From NCBI GenBank assembly GCA_029721515.1, contig CM056563.1:13333454-13397453 (forward strand): a stretch of 64,000 nt of DNA, in the 5' to 3' direction. A program made the translations under genes and the position numbers. Under the pieces are notes generated by a model. That model worked only from the letters and a program-made list of their open reading frames with translations. It ran no database searches and had not been told where the DNA came from. Origin of the DNA: Synanceia verrucosa (taxonomy: Eukaryota > Chordata > Actinopteri > Perciformes > Synanceiidae). Shown here in pieces: positions 11,266 through 23,123 of the stretch. How positions within the stretch are numbered: position 1 is the stretch's first letter; the number at the start of each line of letters is the position of its first letter.

Positions 11266-12122
11266 CCCCTTTTCCACCAAAAGGAACCTGGTGCTAGTTC
11301 TGTGTTGGTGCTTAGTTGGTTCAACTTCGCGTTTCGGCCATTTTTCCACAAGCAAGGAGCCCAGTCAGAGCCACGTCATTACGTCCCTGCAAAACATCAG
11401 TACGTCACTGCATTTTTGTTTTCACTCGACAAAGCTTGTGCAGTGCGAAATCAAAACAAAGCTTTGCAAAAAATTCCAGAGCGGACAAAACTAACTATAT
11501 GGCATTATATTTGTGCCACATTCCTGAGCGAACAAAGACAGATTTAGAGCAAATGCACGAGCAGGTGATTGTGGCACGGCAACATAATTTACTAAGCACA
11601 GAATAGACAGTATTTCTGTGCTCACATCTGCATTTGTTCGCTCCAAAGCTGTCTTTGTCAGGAATGTGGCACAAATATAATGCCATATAAGTGTTAGTGC
11701 CTAGCGTCGTAATCGCTTTGAGAGGCAGCTCTGTTTGAAAACAGATTGTATCACGGCTGCCAGTGAGACGGAGGTCGCCTAGTGCCTGGACACATCCACG
11801 ATCACAGTGCTGGTGGGACACTATTGTTCCAGATTTCAGTGTGCAACAGTGCAAAACTTCCATGTGTCCCGGGAGTGCTTTTAATACATTTAATTTGCGA
11901 TCGACCCAGGTAGTATTTACTCTGGTCTTGTTGGTCTCAATAACCCTGCCCCAAGCTCCCGACGTAATCGGTGCTTAGCTCTGGACCAGCAAAGACCAGG
12001 TGCTTGTCTGGCCCCAGTTTTAAGCACCAGGGGCCTGTGTTTAGGCTGTGGAAACAAAGAAGTGGTGCCAAGACGGGCTCTGGCGCCGAACCAGCCCTGG
12101 AAGCACCCCGGTGGAAAAGGGG
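11266..12122. mobile_element. MITE with CCCCTTTTCCACC ends and TA flanks
   Basis: The left end CCCCTTTTCCACC and the right end GGTGGAAAAGGGG are perfect complements, flanked by TA on both sides (11264-11265 and 12123-12124). The 857-bp body lacks a recognisable transposase. It contains a large internal inverted repeat (11497-11562 against 11620-11688). The superfamily is uncertain; TA flanks suit Tc1/mariner-like elements. Confidence 0.75.
11497..11688. repeat. Long internal inverted repeat (hairpin)
   Basis: The left arm starts ATATGGCATTATATTTGTGC and continues CACATTCCTGA...CAAAGACAG. The right arm is its complement, ending GCACAAATATAATGCCATAT. About 30 bp pair perfectly before small gaps, and pairing extends to roughly 65 bp per arm around a 57-bp loop. 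Confidence 0.85.
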
Positions 12123-12124
12123 TA

Positions 12125-14223
12125 TAGGTGGCCAGTAAGTAACAGTAATGAGGACAGTGGGTGCTATCATTGTCACAGGTGTTCCTTAATTGGCCAGAAG
12201 GACTATCATCGTTCTAATTTAAGGAGTGAGAGAGGCTGTGCATTTGAGGGGTTTTGTGATTTAGTTAATTGCAAAGCCTTCAGCCTCCCTCACTTGAAGT
12301 TTAACTTGGACTCTGAGCCACATAGTCTTTTGATTTTCACTGTCTGTGAGGGGCTGCATCTCTACTCCGCTGGTTTTTTGTTAGATTCCATATTTAAAGT
12401 TATCTAAAAGTGTCATTGCCGTAAGATCAAAGGGATGAAGTCAATACATTTAAACACGGGCTTTACAAGGGGAAACAGGAAGGGGAGGAGAAGAACAGAG
12501 GGTAGAGGAAGTGATGGAAGAGGAGGAGAAACAACGACAGATCCATTCCTCTTTTCTTCTCCTCCGCGGGGCAAAAAAGTGCCGAGCTGAACATCTGTCA
12601 GCACTCCTTATCTTTTCTCTCCCTGTCTCTTTGCCGTCTCTTCCTCTCCTTTTAGAAATCTCTTTCCCCGTTGCTTTCATGCCCTGACAGGAAGCTGCCA
12701 TCCAAAGTTTGAAAACTCAAGCAGAAATGGCGCGAGGTGACGTCCATACGTGTGAGAGAGCGAGCGAGATAGAGAGCATGAGACAAAGAGAGCGAGAGAG
12801 ACGACAAAGCCTCGATATGAAGCCTGAGAAATGAGAGCTGCCTTGACAGCGCTCACATGTGAGCCCATGTCCATGCGCCTATATGCATGCAGAGGTCTCA
12901 TTATGCATGTTGATGAGTGTGTTTATGCTTGCATGTATGAGTTTGTGTGTTTGCGCCAGCACTCTCTATGCAGAGAACGTCTAATTAGTGATAACTCTGG
13001 TCTAATCTGATGCAAAAGAAGGAGACAGCTAGGATACCAAAACAAGAAAAGAAGGAGAAAAGTAGAGCAAGAAAAGCAGACAGAGAAAAACACAAAGGCT
13101 AACTTTTCATGACCAGCGATTTGAAAGGCATCGTAGCATATGATGCTGGAAGAAAGAAGATGGAGAGCGTGAAACGGACAGAGAGGTGAGAGAGTGGGGA
13201 GCCATGAGCAAAATGCAGAGAAAATTGTGGATGAAAAGAAGAATAAAATGAGTTAGAGGGTGAAAAACTTGGGGGAGAGGCGACCGAGGAGAGCAAGACA
13301 GAAGAGACAGAAACAGAGGAAGACAACAAAACAAGAGGGAAGGCTGTAAGCAAGGATGACAGGAAGAAGGTAGGATGAGAGGAGATGAGGAAAAAGAGAC
13401 AGGAGAAAAGAGGAAAAACTGAGAGCTGCAGAGTTTCTGGACAGTAATTCTCATACAAAACAAAGACGGCATCACTCACGTATCCTAAACTGCACTCACA
13501 GAAACAGGCAGTACGGGGAATGTGTGATAGTGTATGGATAATATATACACTGCATTGTTTCAAACACAAAGTCCGTCTAGTTTCCTTCTTTTTCCCCTCC
13601 TCAAACCTCTTCTCAACCCTTCGAGCACGAAGGAAGCCAAGTAGCTTCCTAATTACCTCATTTACATAAAGATGCACATTGTGCAGGAGAGGAAACGAGG
13701 TGGGTTGTGGGAAGTGGAAGAGAAGGAGAGCGTCACCTGGAGAAAAGAGGAGGGAGTAAGGTACAGAGATGTAATTTAGGAAATAGAAAAAGAGGTTGCA
13801 ACAAAACTACAACGCTGGCTGACTGTGAGAAAACCATCAAAACTTCCAGACTCTGATGATATTCTGCTCTGTTTGTCCTCCCTCCATCCTCCTCTTCTGC
13901 CCTTCTTAGCATTGACGATATTGTGCTATTCATTCTTTGCTCCCTCTCTCCTTTTTTTGCTCCTTTCGCCATACTGTAGGTAGCTGAATGCCAACAGCCA
14001 TTATTCTCTTCCTCTCCCACGTCGTGTCCCTCGCTCTCCTCCTCCACTAACAGCGCTGTCTTTGCCATCATTTCCCTCCCATCTCTCACAGTCCTCCTCT
14101 CGTTCTCCCCCTTTCCTTTCCTTTTCTCACAGAGTGCTGTGTCAGGTCTTTTCACCCTCAGCAGTGTGAAATGAGATTTGAATATGGCTCTTGGAGCGTT
14201 TGCCTGCCCCCCTCCATCCCTGT

Positions 14224-14224
<1 letters not shown>
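12125..14224. other. Intergenic, purine-rich strand from 12.4 kb
   Basis: No gene is recognised. The plus strand is strongly purine-rich at 12470-12530 and 13020-13430, and pyrimidine-rich at 13860-14120. The long minus-strand frames across it are rich in Ser, Leu, Phe and Pro because of this composition and are not convincing as proteins. Confidence 0.55.
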
Positions 14225-14290
<66 letters not shown>

Positions 14291-14291
14291 A
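14225..14291. repeat. (CA)n compound microsatellite
   Basis: CA dinucleotides with internal CG interruptions near the middle. Confidence 0.95.
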
Positions 14292-14357
14292 AGAGAAGGC
14301 CACTCGTAAAGATAAAGGACTGTGATGCTACTTGAGTGCATACTCACATGTCAAGGG

Positions 14358-14765
14358 AGGTAGGAGTAGGAGAGGAAAGGAAAGGAAAGGAAAGGAAAGG
14401 GGGAGCTAAGGAAAGGTGGGGAGGTGAGGACAGAACACAATTAGGAAAGGAGATGAGAGGGACAAGAGAGGAGATAAGAGGAGAGGAGAAGAGAGGAGAG
14501 AAGTAGGAAAGGAGAGGAGGGATAGTAGGAAAGGAGAGGAAAGGTGGTAGGAAAGGACATGAGAGGAGCAAGAAAGGATAGGAGATGAATAGGAAAGAAG
14601 AGGAGAGAAGAATAGGAAAGGAGAGGAGAGGAGTAAGGAAGGAGAGGAGAGGAGTATGGAAGGAGAAAAGAGAGGAATAGGAAAGGAGTGGAGTAGGAAA
14701 GGAGAACAGAAAGGAGTAGGGAAGGAGAGAGGAGTATGAAAGGAAAGGAGAGGTAGAGCAGAGAA
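14358..14765. repeat. Long homopurine tract (GGAAA/GGAGA)
   Basis: About 400 bp of plus strand that is almost entirely A and G, with scattered T. It is built of GGAAA, GGAGA and AGGAGT-like pentamers and hexamers. Such mirror-like purine tracts can form triplex (H-DNA). Confidence 0.9.
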
Positions 14766-14893
14766 AAAGCAGAATGGGCTGCTGTAGACATGAATACAAA
14801 GAGAGGATCAGCAGGAGAGAAACAGAAATGGAAGAAAAGTGAGAGACAGATTGCAGCTATTTGGTAGAAGAAATGGACAGAACTGAGAGACTA

Positions 14894-15376
14894 TTAACTC
14901 TTAGAGTGCCAAGGACGAATATTTAGGTCCTCTGCTTGAGCGCCATGTACTGTACGTATATACACGTCTTTCGTTTTTTTGACAGCAGGGACAAAAAAGC
15001 GCTCTCACACAGCCTGTAGAAATGTTGGAGCTTCTGGGATTTGTAGACAGGACATAAAGAGATGGTATACGCCACAGAGATCAAAGCAGGAAGTGGAGAC
15101 GATCGCGATTAGAGAGCAAAACAAACAGAATCTCAACAAAAAGTGGTGATTTTGGTGAAAGTTGGCTCTACTCTACCTCTGATAAAACAAGAACGGAACA
15201 AGGGAAAAACAAACTTTTTTTTCATGATGAAATAGAGAGTCTCTTCTTTCATTTGAGCTACTCTGTGTTTTCAGAGTCATAGTACAAAATATTCTGTGCA
15301 TCATGAAAGATGACTCAAAATGGCCAAAAACGCTGGCACGAGGTACTTCAAAAAGGGCTGGCACTCAGTGAGTTAA
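14894..15376. mobile_element. piggyBac-like MITE with TTAA flanks
   Basis: TTAA at 14894-14897 is followed by CTCTTAGAGTGCCA. The right end reads TGGCACTCAGTGAG followed by TTAA (15373-15376). The ends are inverted repeats with a short mismatch block, and the TTAA duplication is diagnostic of piggyBac-type (or Kolobok) insertion. At 483 bp it has no transposase frame. A second copy is at 9722-10040. Confidence 0.85.
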
Positions 15377-17274
15377 GATGATTCCTCCTCCTCCTAGTGG
15401 TTCAGCTCACTGCTGCGATGGTTTGTTGGCACATGCAGAAAACGTGCAGCTTAGTAAACACCCAGAACCTTGTATGTTTTTTATCCTGGAAAGACAAATG
15501 GGAGTCAGTGGCCACAGTGCTTAATGTCATCCTTTTACAAATGCATATTTATCAATGACCCTAGCATCCTCCACAAACTTTTTATATTTATATAAAACAT
15601 CTTCACTCCCACAATTTCCAACCCTGAATTTGCAATACACATGTTACATATTAGGGGCGTAGCATTACTCGTACACACAAGTAATGCACGATCATGGTAG
15701 ATTCTAGAGGAACTCCAGTTGGTGTGTCAGATTTATGAAATCCTTTGAATAACACACAGACAGAATATTCTCTAAACTATTTGAACACCGTGTCAACATA
15801 TCTGCCTTAAGTTTTACGTTGATAGTTTCATTCTTCTTGTGGATCTCATTTTTATTTCTTTATTATTAACTATTTATATTATAAATTACAGAAATTAGAT
15901 TTTAGTTGTTTATGATCACAAAAGGATTTTTGCTTTTGCTGAGCTCAAGTGATAATTAAATTTGTGATTTAATACAAACAACATTAGACATAAACGTAAC
16001 AAGTCTATAAATGTCATTAGAGACATGCAAAGACCGCTAAGCAGACTCACAGATAAGTATCAGATCAAATCTTTCTGTGACAAAGACACACACAGTCACT
16101 ACTTCCTGTTATCATTGAATATTTCATTGTATCTCTAAAAGTTTGAGCAGTAATGCTCCTCGACCAATCAAACCCAACTGTGAGCCTGCCAACACTGACA
16201 AAGGGCAAGCAAGCCGTACCAAAATTACTAAAGGAGGGAAAAATAATTGCAAATTCTCTCTAGAACGATTGCGTCTCAACGCAGATACCTGCTGCAGAGC
16301 TAAACTCTCTTCTCTGGCTGCCAGTTCTCTCATGATCACCAACATGGTGAGCAACAAATGTTTACGACCTGCACCTGCAGCCAAAATCCATTTTGTACAC
16401 TGCATTTGCCACTGGATGATCACTCCAGTGTTGCTTGGCTGGTCTTTAATTTGAGTTGACGTCATGTGGTTTCCTGCTCTCAGTGATGAGGTCACATTGG
16501 TGTTAATGTGGCGCACAGGTGAGATGGAAGAGTGGGGAAGTCCTGTCAGCAACAAATTTACTTTAATACTCCTATCTGGACACAAATCCTCTCTCCACAC
16601 TTCAGCACTCTTATTTGCATGTGCTAAATTGTTTATATTCTCTCTCTCTCTAATGATTACTGTACATGTCTCTCTTGGTTTTCTTTCCTTCTCTCTCAGT
16701 TCTCTTAGCACCTTATTTTTACTTCATCTCTCTCCATTACCGTCTACCCTTATTAAAGCTCTTATTCATCCTTCTCTGCCAACGTTGCATTTCAATTAAG
16801 AATCTGGAGAACAGGAAGTTTCCTGGAGTCAACTCTCAGCAGGTGTCCTTTCTATAAAGTGCACAGTTTCGACCATCACTACAAATGAATCACAATTAAT
16901 ATAATCAGTGGTTTGCAAAGTAGCCTAATAATCTTTACATCGTCATGTCTTGTTACAAATGATTTCTTCTATGACTCACAAACCTGAGCGCTCCTTTATG
17001 AGCTACTTAATTTTTATCCAAGTACAGTAATGAGCGAGTCAAAAGGCCAGGAACTCATTTCACAGATCTCAGTGATGATCTACGGCATCGTCATCCATCT
17101 CTGCAAGACTCTTGAACAAGAACACATAACACTGGACTATATTCACTTCTAACCAAAACCTCCCTCACTGTGCACGCTGTGTGTTAGCGGATCAGCTAAC
17201 TGCAACATACTTTGATATGCCAAACAAATGAAATCAATCTGACCAAGGCAACCCAACAGCTAACTCTGTACCCT
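15377..17274. other. Intergenic, no gene seen
   Basis: AT-rich sequence without recognisable coding exons. Overlapping frames on both strands at 16.1-16.8 kb show no domain I can name. Confidence 0.45.
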
Positions 17275-17512
17275 GAGGTTGCATTCTCACCAGATCAGAT
17301 ATTTCGGAGCTTTGCCGCCGGGTTGTGCGGCAGTGTGAGAAAGTCACTTTAATGGCCCATTGACTAAGATATTCAAGGTCTTATTTTCCCCTTATGGTTG
17401 GGTAGTGCAGCTCTAGATCAGCGGTTCTGTGATGGCCCTCTGCTGGGTGACATCAGGTTGCATTTCTCCAAAATTAATTCTATGTTTTCCTATCAGGTGT
17501 GAACCCAGCCTC
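17275..17512. mobile_element. Short MITE with GAGG(T/C)TG ends
   Basis: The left end GAGGTTGCATTCTCACCAGA and the complement of the right end GAGGCTGGGTTCACACCTGA align as an imperfect 20-bp inverted repeat. The 238-bp body contains the small hairpin GCCGC...GCGGC. The target duplication is not resolved. Confidence 0.5.
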
Positions 17513-17862
17513 AGGCACTGCAGGCTTTTCACCACTGGAGTGCTTGAATACAGGTCTTCTAGATGAAGGAATGGAGTCATGTCTCACATATAGTCAAACT
17601 GCCGCAGGTATTTGTCTACACCACAAAATAGGTAGCCTGATCGGGACTGCCACACAGCTTTGATAATACAGAACAAAACATGTCCGTCTCTTCCCGCAGA
17701 CAGAAGTTACATTACTTTGCTAATTAGGTAAAGCAGATAAATCAAATGTACAGTGTTAATCCCAGTTAATCCACAGCGTTGTATTCTCTTTCAGCTTCTT
17801 GTCGAGGTAGGCAGCAGGAAGCTGTAGCCTTCCAGGAGAAAACTGAAGGTCAAACTGAGGTG

Positions 17863-17898
<36 letters not shown>

Positions 17899-20069
17899 CT
17901 GAGCAGAAATGGAGATGAGGGATGCCGGGGACTCACGAGAGGCAGATCAAAGGCAGTGTCTATCGTAGAGTGAAAGAATACTCTAGATAGAAGAGACAGA
18001 AGAATGTTGTGGAAGTGCCAAACTGGGATGGATGGCGCACAGCTTGAAGGACCAGGATGTGATGTTTGATGCTTCAAAAACAGTTTCTGAGAAATTCAAT
18101 AAGGTTTATGCAACTGACAATTCTGCACCTATTTTTTTTTCTTTTAAATCAAAGCTTACAATTTCAACACATGTCATGTAATCTCAATTAATCTGCACAA
18201 CATGACCACTCCTGCTGAATTATTTTGGCTTCCAATGAAAACACACTGATCCTGAGAAAGACGACTTGGTTATCCCCTGCAGGATTTTTTTTTTCATATA
18301 TCTACTGTACACTTTGATTTTTGCCTAAAGCTGTAAATCATATTTTCCACATACTGTAAAAGATGTAGTATATATAGAGTGTGTGTGCTTACCTAAGATG
18401 GAGTCATGAATAAATGAATGCAGGGACAAAAATAATGGTACATTACTTTGCATTTCTCTGTTGTTAGTATTTCAGTACCTCCTTTGCTAATTTACAATGC
18501 ATCGCCGAGCACAGCGAAAACCCTTATTATTTGTCTTAAGAGCAATTTATGGCATTATTGTTATGATTATGTGTCATGTGTGAGTTTCACCGGCTCCATC
18601 CAACTACTTACAGAGCCATCTAACTTTTACGAAGCCACAAGCCTTGATGTAAGCGACGCTGTTTCATGCTCAGGTGCTCATTTAGATGAATCATCCTTGT
18701 CCCACTTGCCGTGTGTGTGCACCTTACATAACTTCAATAACTGAAAGGAATGAGGACTCAAAGGGAGATTCACAGAGTGTTTCTGCAGTGTCGATGAGCC
18801 GATCATTTTGGGCCCACACAATTATTCCAGCTCATCGCAGTCCAATTGGCCAAATGAAACCATTGTGCAAGATACAAAGGAGCCGACCACCGTGAGACTG
18901 AGAAGTAAAGTGGTAATGAACTATGTCTTACTCCAAAATAAACACAAGGAGCAGAGGAAGAAATGAAAAAGAAAGCAATGATTATGGAAAAAAACATAGA
19001 AATTATGGATTTTCTTTTATATATTAAAATGAAAGTAATGGAAAGGAAGGTAAAAGATAAAGGAAAAAAATACCATTTCACTTTTCTGACCTGGACACAG
19101 GTCATTATGTTCAAGACTTTCACTTTAATAAATCCTGCTAGATCTTGTTGTACATCCTCTTAACAGTACAACACCTCTTCTTTTTGCCGCATATTCATTT
19201 CATTGTTGTTTGTTTTGCCTCATATTATATTTATTTCTCAATTTCTCAAAATGATCAGACCAGATTTTTCCCACAGGAACGATTTTGGTTTAAACTTGTC
19301 AGAGGAAACAGAGCCGAGTGAGGCGGTGCGAGTGACAGCAACAGAGAAAAGAAGACAGTCAACTAGAAAGGAGAGTTTATAGAAATCAAGAAACAGACAG
19401 GAGGAAAGTTAGATAGCAGGATGGGAGAGTAATAGATAAAAAAAAAAGAAAAAGCAGAGATAGTGTGACAGCGGGCAGAGAGGCCGTTCTACACTGTCAG
19501 GCTTCAGCTCCCTCAGGAGCAGTTAAATGCATTAGGCCTGTCCGCTGGGAGGCAGTGAAGTGATTAGCTGTACTTCAGCTTCGATACGGAAACTAGTCAA
19601 GATTCAGCACACATCCCTCAGATCCACACAAACACACATGTGGATGTGCTGATTAGATGAGTTAATACACTGATAAGACGCCACATGGCATACACACACA
19701 CATCAGGCTTAAATACTGTATTAACTGCAACTTAATGGATTATTATTAGCAGCAGAGGAAAGTAACCAAGCACTATAGCTTTATTTTATCATTACCAAGT
19801 AAATTATTGCACAATGTACATGTATATAATGGCGATATAGAAAAATGAGACTTTCTGCATTTAGATTTGTTCCTTTGAATCCTCTTTCACTTTCACTTTA
19901 TAACTGTCTGCCACCCAAAGTGAAGGCTTGATTTATGGCACAAAGAAGGAAGTCCGCCAACACCGCGGTGCCACCAAAACGAGAAGAGGATAGCACTCTT
20001 GGTTTCCTCAGTAACCATCTGTGGCTATCCCAACTTATGGGATACACCACTTGGAAATGCTGGGGGGAG
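17513..20069. other. Intergenic with (GA)n at 17862-17898
   Basis: Non-coding. It has a (GA)n run and an A-rich purine stretch at 18955-19075. I recognise nothing else. Confidence 0.45.
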
Positions 20070-20480
20070 TTTAAATGTTGTCTTCTTCCACTTCATTTTG
20101 ATGTACTTTACTGGAGTATTTCCATTGCATGCTACTTTATACTTCTACTCCACTACACATTTACACTACTGTACTCCAGTGCATGCATTATGTCACGTTA
20201 GTGGTTACTGTTTCAATGAAAACAAGTTTGATTCACATGATACAGCTCATTATACTATTAATCTACCCACTAGTATACAAAGCCATGCATTAAAAAGCTT
20301 GACCGTGTATACATGTAATAACAGAATATTCTGAAGGACATCATGTTCTTATACTCTGAAGGCAACTGTTCTGCATTATGACTACTTTTGCTTTTGATAC
20401 TTTAAGTGCATTTTACTGATATTATTTATAGTTTTGCACTTTTACTTAAGTAAAAGACCGTGTTTTTTCTACTTGTAAAG
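20070..20480. repeat. Dispersed teleost repeat (ACTTCTACTCCACTACA type)
   Basis: The segment has the TACTTTATACTTCTACTCCACTACA and TTTTACTTAAGTAAAA signatures that I recognise as recurrent in teleost intergenic DNA. The termini are not clear, so the limits are approximate. Confidence 0.5.
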
Positions 20481-20557
20481 GATGGCAATACATCACATTT
20501 AGAGGCCCTGGCATACAGATAAACAAGCATCATAAGCTCCCTCACCAGGAAAACAAG

Positions 20558-20615
20558 TAAGATAAGTTATGCTTTTTTTTTTATTTTTTTTTTTTATAAT
20601 AAGATAAGTTATGCT
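20558..20615 (-). mobile_element. Poly(T) insert with 16-bp flanking duplication
   Basis: TAAGATAAGTTATGCT occurs at 20558-20573 and again at 20600-20615. It flanks a 26-bp almost pure T tract. This is the footprint expected of a target-primed retroposition that copied little more than a poly(A) tail, on the minus strand. Confidence 0.65.
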
Positions 20616-22297
20616 AATAGTAGTGTATACCACTGAATGCAGCTGGAACAGTATATGCCTCTGACTACTGTAGAACAGATCAATGGAAATATGAATATTG
20701 AGAACATTGAGCTGTCTTTCAAACAGATTCTGTCTGATTCAGATTCTGATTGCTGTCTTTCCACACATTTTCTTAAACATGTTATATGTATTTTACTGTT
20801 AATCATCTGTATATCGTCTCACCAGGCACTCATGGTGGTCTGTGTGCTGTGCATGCCCTGTAAGTAATCCATAGATGGCTGTAGGCAAAGCAGCATCCAA
20901 AATTCAATTACCCCAGTCTTGGCAGAGCAATGTGTTGAGCATAAATGCCAAACTAAATGTATGCGGTTTCATTTTACATAATATTGAAATTTCCAGAACA
21001 TCAAATTTATCACAGAGGCTATTTGTCAAAAAGCCCATGGTAGTGGACGACATGTGCTGCTGTACATATGGTTTGGGGGATCTCACCGTCATCCTTGCCA
21101 TCCTTAATGGCATTTTGCATGTCAGTGTTCTGTTTGTGCTACCCGATACAGATGAAATGCACAGCTGTTGTGAGGCATAGATGTTATTAAACATCTTAAT
21201 CTAATGATTTTAGCATCCTGTTGCAGTCCTTCCAAGAAGAAAAGCCATTTTAAATGTGTACTTGAATGCTTAAAAAGGACATCCAGTTCACAACATATTT
21301 CTATACACTGACCAGTTGCCTGTATTTGTAAGCTATCAAAACCACACAACGGGCACAAGCTGATAGTGGTGTGGTGGGTGCGTCTTCTGCTCAACTGATT
21401 TATTATGAGTATATGAACACACACACACACACACACACACACGCGCACAGGATAGGATTTCTATACGTCTTGTGCTGTAACGTCAAAGAAATTCTCAAAA
21501 CGCTCACACTCACTCACATAATCCAGTGTGACTGTGTGAAATCATCCACAAAGACCAGGGCTGAAATACCCTTTGAAGTTTCCCAAAGGCACACATTAGG
21601 CCCCTATATGTCACGCTGCTCTTTGACATATGAAAAGTCCTGGTGGCAGCAACACACGCAAAGAAACACTGACATATGAGGATAACTGCAAACACGCACA
21701 CAACACGTTAAGCAAGTTATATTTGCGAGTCTCTGGCTTTATCTCATGCAATAGAAAGCTCCCGGCATCGAACGCCCGTTTATGTGTCCCAGATTGCGAA
21801 AGGTGAAGGAGACGTCGCACACACAAACACAAACCCCATCGCTGCACGAGCGCCACAATGAAAAGCCAGCGCAATTATCAAAGGGATGATTCACCTGCTG
21901 ATCTTCAAAAGGTCTCCATTCATTTCAATCTAGCTCTCATTTCTCTCTGCATCTCTCAATCCGTCCATCATCTCTGATGTCTCTCTCTTCCTTGTCCTTT
22001 GTCTAGCTTTTTCACCTTGGTAGGGTTGCTTTTCAATAAGCAGCAGACTGGTGACATCAATATCATTGCGAACGATTGCTTATTCAGAGTAGAGGTGGGG
22101 ATAATGATAATGAATGGATAATGATTCAACTGATATTATATCTCTCTGTGCTTTTCTTCTCTAAATGTTAGAGCCTTTTCTGGTGTCTCGTCACTCTTTC
22201 GGGCTTCTGTTTAGCCCTTTATGTCCTTCAGCTCAGCTTACCACCACCCTGTTACTGATGCACTATCGTAACCTCACTACCGGCTGGAGGTTCGCTC

Positions 22298-22299
<2 letters not shown>

Positions 22300-22344
<45 letters not shown>
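22300..22344. repeat. (TG)n microsatellite
   Basis: A clean TG run of about 22 units, followed by a block with repeated TGGGGAC motifs. Confidence 0.95.
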
Positions 22345-22346
<2 letters not shown>

Positions 22347-22635
22347 CGGGTATTACTTATGGTTATGGGGACATAAATCTGTTGACGCAGTCACATTGTG
22401 GGGACTCACCGTCCTTATGGGGACAAAATGCAGGTCCCTATAATGTCACCTGTTATATTTTAGGCTGAAGACTTGGAGAACATTTAATGTTACTGTAAGG
22501 TTAGACTTTGGTTAGGGTTAGGATTACATGGGTAGTGGATATGGTTATGGTCAAGGGAAGTGTCCAGGAAATTAATGTAAGTCAATATAATGTCCCCACA
22601 AAACACAAATACACAACGTGTGTGTGTGTGTGTGT
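22345..22635. repeat. Dispersed repeat with TGGGGAC motifs
   Basis: TGGGGAC occurs at about 22366, 22398 and 22418, and its complement GTCCCCA near 22592. A second (TG)n run follows at 22619-22635. This arrangement next to (TG)n is common in teleost genomes. No coding content. Confidence 0.45.
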
Positions 22636-22728
22636 TTGACCAATCCAATACAGTCTAAGGAAGCTTGATAGAAATACAATTCAACTAGAACAGCCATCCA
22701 TAAATGAGTTGTATATTGAACTTGAAGG

Positions 22729-22860
22729 TAGAGTTGTTCCGATTCCGATACCAGTGTCGGAAATGTCTCCGATAGTGCCAAAAATGCAGGTATCGGTATC
22801 GGCAAGTACTGGAGTCCAGTCACCGATCCGATACCACAGAACTTATTAAAATAGGAACCT
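22729..22860. mobile_element. hAT-like repeat, left part
   Basis: It begins TAGAGTTGTTCCGATTCCGA and carries several GATACC/GGTATCGG blocks, a pattern typical of fish hAT MITE ends. The matching right end was not found, possibly lost or displaced by the SINE insertion downstream. Confidence 0.45.
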
Positions 22861-23123
22861 AGCTACGTTAGCTCTGACACCGTTTAAACATTTAAAAATA
22901 AATTAAAATATAAATGGCTTCAGTTTGTTGTATTCAATCATGTTTTTCAAAAGTTTTAACCTGAGTCAAGCCTCACCGCAGTGATAATCATATCACAGTC
23001 ATGCAGGTGTAGCATGATTTTTTTTTAAAAATTGACATACTTCATTAAAGCTGCAATCAGCATCATCATAACATCATATTAAGTCACTCATGACAACCTC
23101 CATAACCGGAAGTAGCCTAACTT

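Noticed and set aside
14344..14799. Minus-strand frames rich in Ser/Leu/Phe/Pro
   Set aside because: Produced by the homopurine tract; low complexity with no domain. The same applies to 39268-39598 and 13099-13677.
16124..16799. Overlapping long frames on both strands (111-195 codons)
   Set aside because: No domain, no splice context, and both strands open together, which suggests chance in low-stop composition.
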